DNA of 64,000 bases, from positions 5,084,001 through 5,148,000 of the forward strand of contig NZ_CP077079.1 in NCBI RefSeq assembly GCF_019139815.1. Direction: 5' to 3'. Source of the DNA: Pseudomonas asgharzadehiana (GTDB lineage Bacteria; Pseudomonadota; Gammaproteobacteria; Pseudomonadales; Pseudomonadaceae). Position numbers and translations under genes: made by a program. Under the pieces are notes generated by a model. That model was not told the origin of the DNA. It saw nothing but the letters and a program-made list of their open reading frames with translations, and ran no database searches. Positions 59,146-64,000 of the stretch are shown piece by piece; the stretch's first letter is position 1; each line of letters begins with the position of its first letter.

Positions 59146-60843
59146 ATGTATCAACACTTTATTGAAGGGCTGCAACGCCTGGGCCGTGCGCTGATGCTGC
59201 CGATCGCGATTTTACCGATCGCCGGCCTCCTGCTGCGCCTGGGCGACACCGACTTGCTTAGCATCGCGGTGATGCACGATGCGGGGCAGGCGATTTTCGC
59301 CAACCTCGCCTTGATCTTCGCCATCGGCATCGCCGTGGGCTTTGCCCGCGACAACAACGGCACGGCGGGCCTGGCCGGTGCGATTGGTTATCTGGTGATG
59401 ATCTCCACGCTCAAGGTCATGGACTCGACCATCAACATGGGCATGCTCGCCGGGATCGCCAGCGGCCTGATGGCCGGCGCGCTGTATAACCGCTTCAAGG
59501 ACATTAAGCTGCCGGAGTACCTCGCATTCTTTGGTGGGCGGCGGTTTGTGCCGATTGTCACCGGGTTCTCGGCGGTAGGCTTGGGCGTGATCTTTGGTCT
59601 TATCTGGCCGCCGATCCAGCACGGCATCAACAGCTTCGGTGTACTGCTGATGGAAAGCGGCAGCCTCGGCGCGTTCGTGTTTGGCGTGTTCAACCGCCTG
59701 CTGATCGTCACCGGGCTGCACCATATCCTCAACAATATGGCGTGGTTTGTGTTCGGCACGTTTACCGATCCGGCGACCGGCGCAGTCGTGACAGGCGACC
59801 TGACCCGCTACTTTGCCGGCGACCCCAAAGGCGGCCAATTCATGACCGGCATGTTCCCGGTGATGCTGTTCGGGCTACCGGCGGCGTGCCTGGCGATGTA
59901 CCGCAATGCACTGCCGGAGCGCCGCAAAGTCATGGGCGGGATCTTCCTGTCAATGGCGCTGACCTCGTTCCTCACCGGGGTGACCGAGCCGATTGAGTTC
60001 GCCTTCATGTTCCTCGCGCCGTTCCTCTATTTGTTGCATGCGCTGCTCACCGGCCTGTCGATGGCCGTGACGAATATGCTGAATATCCACCTCGGTTTTA
60101 CCTTCTCCGGTGGGTTTATCGACATGGTGCTGGGCTGGGGCAAATCGACCAATGGCTGGCGGGTGATACCGGTAGGCCTGGCCTACTCGGTCATCTACTA
60201 CACGGTGTTCAGATACTGCATTCGCCGCTTCAACCTCAAGACACCGGGGCGGGAAGATGTCCAGGTGACGCAGGCGCATGTAATGAATGATAACCAGCGC
60301 GCAACGGCGTATATCCGAGCCCTGGGCGGTGCCGATAACTTGCTCAGCGTCGGTGCTTGCACCACGCGCCTGCGCTTGGACATGGTCGATCGCAACAAGG
60401 CGGTGGATGCCGAGTTGAAAGCACTGGGTGCGATGGCCGTGGTGCGGCCGGGTAACGGCGGCAGTTTGCAGGTGGTGGTCGGCCCGATGGCCGATAGCAT
60501 CGCCGACGAAATTCGCCTGGCGATGCCGGGTTTTGTTGCCACGCCTGCGGTCGCGGCGGCCCCTGTGGATAACCCGGCTGCGGTGAATGTGCAGGAAGCC
60601 GAGAAATGGCTGAGCGCCCTGGGTGGCCGGGCCAATGTGCGCCAGTTGGAGGCGGTGGCGATGACCCGGCTGCGAGTGGAGTTGGGGGATGATTCGAGGG
60701 TGTCCGAAGCCGAGCTGACGGCGCTCGGATGCCAAGGTGTGAGCCGACTGGATAGTGGGGTCTGGCACCTGTTGGTGGGCGATGACGCTTCGGGGTTGGG
60801 TGAAGCGTTGGAGCGGTTGGTTACTCGCCCGATCAATGCCTGA
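59146..60843 (+). CDS. nagE: N-acetylglucosamine-specific PTS EIICB transporter (NagE), with a second degenerate EIIB
   Basis: A 565 aa transporter. EIIC membrane domain (about 1-370) with the conserved GVTEPIEFAF at 278-287. EIIB follows (about 385-465) with phospho-cysteine Cys405 in GACTTRLRL. A second EIIB-like domain (about 486-565) aligns with the first at an offset of 100 residues but has Ala505 where the cysteine should be (AVAMTRLRV). It imports and phosphorylates GlcNAc using phosphate from NagF. Last gene of the operon, before a terminator. Confidence 0.95.
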   Translation: MYQHFIEGLQRLGRALMLPIAILPIAGLLLRLGDTDLLSIAVMHDAGQAIFANLALIFAIGIAVGFARDNNGTAGLAGAIGYLVMISTLKVMDSTINMGMLAGIASGLMAGALYNRFKDIKLPEYLAFFGGRRFVPIVTGFSAVGLGVIFGLIWPPIQHGINSFGVLLMESGSLGAFVFGVFNRLLIVTGLHHILNNMAWFVFGTFTDPATGAVVTGDLTRYFAGDPKGGQFMTGMFPVMLFGLPAACLAMYRNALPERRKVMGGIFLSMALTSFLTGVTEPIEFAFMFLAPFLYLLHALLTGLSMAVTNMLNIHLGFTFSGGFIDMVLGWGKSTNGWRVIPVGLAYSVIYYTVFRYCIRRFNLKTPGREDVQVTQAHVMNDNQRATAYIRALGGADNLLSVGACTTRLRLDMVDRNKAVDAELKALGAMAVVRPGNGGSLQVVVGPMADSIADEIRLAMPGFVATPAVAAAPVDNPAAVNVQEAEKWLSALGGRANVRQLEAVAMTRLRVELGDDSRVSEAELTALGCQGVSRLDSGVWHLLVGDDASGLGEALERLVTRPINA

Positions 60844-60875
60844 TCCGCTCTAAGGCCTGAGGCCCTGCTGCCAAC

Positions 60876-60917
60876 AAAAAACCCGCTGACCAAACTGGTC
60901 CAGCGGGTTTCTTTTTT
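60876..60917. terminator. Bidirectional terminator after nagE
   Basis: ACCCGCTG-ACCA/TGGT-CAGCGGGT stem (60881-60908) with A-run before and T-run after, between convergent nagE and the NIF3-like gene. Confidence 0.93.
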
Positions 60918-60931
60918 ATGCAATTAACGAA

Positions 60932-61243
60932 TCAAAAATCCGCCAACTGCCACACCTCATACGCCGGTGTCTCATACGGATGGCTGAGCTTCAACGCAGC
61001 CACGACAGCCACGATTAACTCATCCGCCACCACCAACTCAACCTTCCACTCATCAACCACTTCAACCTGGCCCACCTGCCCGATAAACGGCTGACTGCCG
61101 TCCAACGCGCGAAACTGGCCCTGGCCCAGCACTTGCCAGGCGCAGCTGTCGTAGTCGCCGATGCGCCCGCCGCCGGCTGCGAAGATGGCGGTTTTCACCG
61201 TCTCCACATGGCTGTCGGGCACGAAGAAGGCGAGCTTGTACAC
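60932..61243 (-). CDS. Short NIF3-like (YqfO C-terminal) domain protein
   Basis: A 103 aa protein corresponding to the C-terminal insert domain of NIF3/YqfO, related in fold to CutA-type small proteins: YKLAFFVPDSHVETVKTAIFAAG and HPYETPAYEVWQL are characteristic. No catalytic role is known. It follows purL on the same strand with only 4 bases between. Confidence 0.86.
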   Translation of the reverse strand: MYKLAFFVPDSHVETVKTAIFAAGGGRIGDYDSCAWQVLGQGQFRALDGSQPFIGQVGQVEVVDEWKVELVVADELIVAVVAALKLSHPYETPAYEVWQLADF

Positions 61244-61247
61244 CGTC

Positions 61248-64000
61248 TTAGTTCACCCACACGCGCGCGTTGCGGAACATGCGCATCCAGGCGCCGTCTT
61301 CGTTCCACTCTTCGGGGCGCCACGAGTTCTGCACCGCGCGGAATACGCGCTCCGGGTGCGGCATCATGATGGTCACACGGCCGTCGCGGCTGGTGAGGCC
61401 GGTGATTCCGCGCGGCGAGCCGTTCGGGTTGGCCGGGTAGGTCTCGGTGACCTTGCCGTGGTTATCCACAAAGCGCAGGGCCACGGTGCCGGACAGGTCG
61501 GCTTCGAGCAACGCTTCTTCGCTGCTGAATTCGGCATGGCCTTCGCCGTGGGCGATGGCGATGGGCATGCGCGAACCGGCCATGCCTTGCAGGAAGATCG
61601 AGTTGGACTCCTGCACCTGCACCATGGCCACGCGCGCTTCAAACTGCTCGGAACGGTTACGCACAAAGTGCGGCCAGAACTCGCTGCCCGGGATCAGTTC
61701 GCTGAGGTTGGACATCATCTGGCAACCGTTGCACACACCCAGGGTGAAGCTGTCGTTACGTTCGAAGAAACCCTGGAACGCATCGCGGGCACGGCTGTTG
61801 AACAGCGCCGACTTGGCCCAGCCTTCACCGGCACCCAGCACGTCGCCGTAGGAGAAACCACCGCAGGCCACCAGGCCTTTGAACTCATTGAGGTCAACGC
61901 GACCGGCGAGGATGTCGCTCATGTGCACGTCGATTGCGTTGAAGCCGGCACGGTCGAACGCAGCCGCCATTTCCACCTGGCCGTTGACGCCCTGCTCACG
62001 CAGTACGGCAACTTGTGGGCGGATGCCTTTCTTGATGTAAGGCGCGGCGATGTCCTGGTTGACGTCGAAGCTGAGCATGGTGCTCAAGCCCGGGTTGTCT
62101 TCTTCCAGGATCACGTCGAATTCCTGCTCGGCGCAGTCGGCGTTATCACGCAGGCGCTGGATCTGGTAGCTGGTCTCGGCCCACTGGCGTTGCAGCAAGC
62201 GGCGCTGACCGGTAAAGACCGTGTCGCCGTTGAACGAGATATTGATTTCGCCGTTGTTGATCGGCTGGCCGATCACGGCCACGCAGTCGTCCAGGCCAGC
62301 GGCACTGAATTGGGCGAGCACGTCCGGGGTAGCGTCCTGGCGCACCTGGATCACCGCACCCAACTCTTCGTTGAACAGGATGCCGTTGATTTCGGCAGCA
62401 TCCTCGGCAACGCTGTCGAGCACGATGTTCAAGCCGCAGTGACCGGCGAAGGCCATCTCGACCACGCTTGTCAGCAAACCACCGTCGGAACGGTCGTGGT
62501 AGGCCAGCAGGTGACCGTCGGCGTTGAGGCCCTGGATCACGGCGAAGAAGGCCTTGAGGTCTTCGGCGTCGTCGACGTCCGGGGCCTGCTTGCCGAGCTT
62601 GCCGTGGGTCTGCGCCAGGATCGAAGCGCCCATGCGGTTCTGGCCACGGCCCAGGTCGATCAGGATCAGGTCGGTGGTGCCCTTGTCCATGCGCAGTTGC
62701 GGGGTGAGGGTCTGGCGGATATCGGTAACCGGCGCAAAACCGGTAACGATCAGCGACAGCGGCGAGGTCACGCTCTTGTCGGTGCCTTCATCGTTCCAGC
62801 GGGTGGCCATGGACATGGAGTCCTTGCCCACCGGAATGGTGATGCCCAGTTCCGGGCACAGCTCCATGCCGACAGCCTTGACGGTGTCGTACAGGCGCGC
62901 ATCTTCGCCGGGGTGGCCGGCAGCGGACATCCAGTTGGCCGACAATTTGATGTCGGACAGCTTGCCGATGCGGGAAGCGGCGATGTTGGTGAGGGTTTCA
63001 CCGATGGCCATGCGGCCCGACGCCGGAGCGTCCAGCAGGGCCAGCGGCGTGCGCTCGCCCATGGCCATGGCTTCACCGGTGTACACGTCGAAGCTGGTGG
63101 CCGTGACGGCAACGTCAGCCACCGGCACTTGCCATGGGCCGACCATTTGGTCACGGGCAACGAGGCCGGTGATGGTGCGGTCGCCGATGGTGATCAGGAA
63201 GCTTTTGCTGGCCACGGCCGGGTGGTGCAGCACGCGCTCGATACTGTTGGCCAGGTCGAGGTGGCTTGGGTCGAAATCATCGCCCAGCTCGGTTTCGCGT
63301 ACGGCCGAACGGTGCATGCGCGGGGCTTTGCCCAGCAGCACTTCGAGTGGCATGTCCACCGGGCTGTTGCCGAAGTGGCTGTCGGTAACAGTAAGCTGCG
63401 GTTCGGCAGTGGCTTCGCCGACCACGGCGAACGGGCAACGCTCGCGTTCGCAGATGGCCTGGAAGCGCGCGAAATCGTCAGGGCCGACGGCCAGTACGTA
63501 GCGTTCCTGGGATTCGTTGCTCCAGATTTCGTGCGGGGCCATGCCCGGCTCGTCGTTTGGAATATTGCGCAGTTCGAAACGGCCACCCCGCTCGCCATCG
63601 TTGACCAGTTCCGGGAAGGCGTTGGACAAACCACCGGCGCCGACGTCATGGATGAAGCTGATCGGGTTCTTGTCACCCAACTGCCAGCAACGGTCGATGA
63701 CTTCCTGGCAGCGACGTTCCATCTCAGGGTTTTCGCGCTGTACGGAGGCGAAGTCCAGGTCGGCCGAGCTGGTGCCGGTGGCCATGGAGGAAGCCGCGCC
63801 GCCGCCCAGGCCGATGAGCATGGCCGGGCCGCCGAGCACGATCAGCTTGGAGCCGACCAGGATCTCGCCTTTCTTGACGTGCTCTTCACGGATGTTGCCC
63901 ATGCCGCCGGCCAACATGATCGGCTTGTGGTAACCGCGCACTTCATCGCCACGCGGGGTGGTGATGGACTGCTCGAACGTACGGAAGTAACCGGTAAGTG
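61248..64000 (-). CDS. purL: Phosphoribosylformylglycinamidine synthase PurL (C-terminal part; N-terminus beyond the window)
   Basis: The large single-chain bacterial FGAM synthase (about 1,300 aa), present here as the last 900 or so residues. The frame is open to base 64000. Seen are AIR-synthase-like ATP domains ([24 protein letters not shown], [25 protein letters not shown]) and the C-terminal class I glutaminase with nucleophile Cys in GVCNGCQMM and His/Glu in HPERVF. It is followed at once by the NIF3-like gene. The start lies outside the window. Confidence 0.97.
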   Translation of the reverse strand, partial: LTGYFRTFEQSITTPRGDEVRGYHKPIMLAGGMGNIREEHVKKGEILVGSKLIVLGGPAMLIGLGGGAASSMATGTSSADLDFASVQRENPEMERRCQEVIDRCWQLGDKNPISFIHDVGAGGLSNAFPELVNDGERGGRFELRNIPNDEPGMAPHEIWSNESQERYVLAVGPDDFARFQAICERERCPFAVVGEATAEPQLTVTDSHFGNSPVDMPLEVLLGKAPRMHRSAVRETELGDDFDPSHLDLANSIERVLHHPAVASKSFLITIGDRTITGLVARDQMVGPWQVPVADVAVTATSFDVYTGEAMAMGERTPLALLDAPASGRMAIGETLTNIAASRIGKLSDIKLSANWMSAAGHPGEDARLYDTVKAVGMELCPELGITIPVGKDSMSMATRWNDEGTDKSVTSPLSLIVTGFAPVTDIRQTLTPQLRMDKGTTDLILIDLGRGQNRMGASILAQTHGKLGKQAPDVDDAEDLKAFFAVIQGLNADGHLLAYHDRSDGGLLTSVVEMAFAGHCGLNIVLDSVAEDAAEINGILFNEELGAVIQVRQDATPDVLAQFSAAGLDDCVAVIGQPINNGEINISFNGDTVFTGQRRLLQRQWAETSYQIQRLRDNADCAEQEFDVILEEDNPGLSTMLSFDVNQDIAAPYIKKGIRPQVAVLREQGVNGQVEMAAAFDRAGFNAIDVHMSDILAGRVDLNEFKGLVACGGFSYGDVLGAGEGWAKSALFNSRARDAFQGFFERNDSFTLGVCNGCQMMSNLSELIPGSEFWPHFVRNRSEQFEARVAMVQVQESNSIFLQGMAGSRMPIAIAHGEGHAEFSSEEALLEADLSGTVALRFVDNHGKVTETYPANPNGSPRGITGLTSRDGRVTIMMPHPERVFRAVQNSWRPEEWNEDGAWMRMFRNARVWVN

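Overview
The window looks like the chromosome of a Pseudomonas of the fluorescens group. The evidence is high-GC Pseudomonas codon use, the gene order colR-colS-methyltransferase-inaA/wapQ and nagR-nagA-nagB2-nagF-nagE-(NIF3-like)-purL, the Pseudomonas small proteins DUF1289 and DUF3509, and several copies of the TGTGGGAGGGGGCTTGCTCCCGA-type REP/REPIN repeat common in fluorescent pseudomonads. No prophage, CRISPR array or large genomic island is visible. Apart from one IS3-family insertion the window is core chromosome. No gap without a gene exceeds 300 bases.

Layout. 1-8.5 kb holds iron and heme acquisition: the tail of an upstream gene, a Fur-like box, a TonB-dependent heme receptor with an STN signalling domain, heme oxygenase HemO and a DUF454 protein; then a nitroreductase, and an operon of a di-heme lipoprotein, an imelysin-type lipoprotein and a DUF1513 protein. 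8.5-15.2 kb is an envelope module: the ColR/ColS two-component system, the methyltransferase-InaA/WapQ-small membrane protein operon, an LTA-synthase-like sulfatase and a PAP2 phosphatase, with candidate ColR boxes in front of both target units. 15.2-26 kb holds groES-groEL, fxsA, a HugZ-type heme-utilisation protein, a DUF481 outer-membrane protein, an alkyltransferase-like protein, ampG, proS, a lipoprotein and dinB. 26.2-28.1 kb has two identical initiator tRNA genes with an intact IS3-family element between them (3-bp target duplication GCC, -1 frameshift site). 28.2-36.5 kb has mprF-acvB/virJ (aminoacyl-phosphatidylglycerol metabolism), recJ, yaeQ, a CoA transferase and a DUF3509 gene.

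36.7-45.1 kb, all on the minus strand, is housekeeping: ffh, rpsP-rimM-trmD-rplS, xerD, dsbC, hom, thrC. 45.3-53.4 kb has a CcsA-like protein, a CorC/HlyC-type protein, an MHS-family transporter, purT, a VUT/YhhQ transporter, DUF1289, a gamma-carbonic anhydrase, two Nudix hydrolases and an L,D-transpeptidase. 53.5-60.8 kb is a complete N-acetylglucosamine PTS operon (regulator, deacetylase, deaminase, EIIA-HPr-EI, EIICB). The window ends inside purL.

The points most worth a second look are the ColR regulatory module with its candidate boxes, a duplicated EIIB domain in NagE that has lost its phospho-cysteine, the IS3 element between two tRNA-fMet copies, REPIN variants (including a collapsed 28-bp form and an outward-facing pair), and the phased operator half-sites in the nag promoter.
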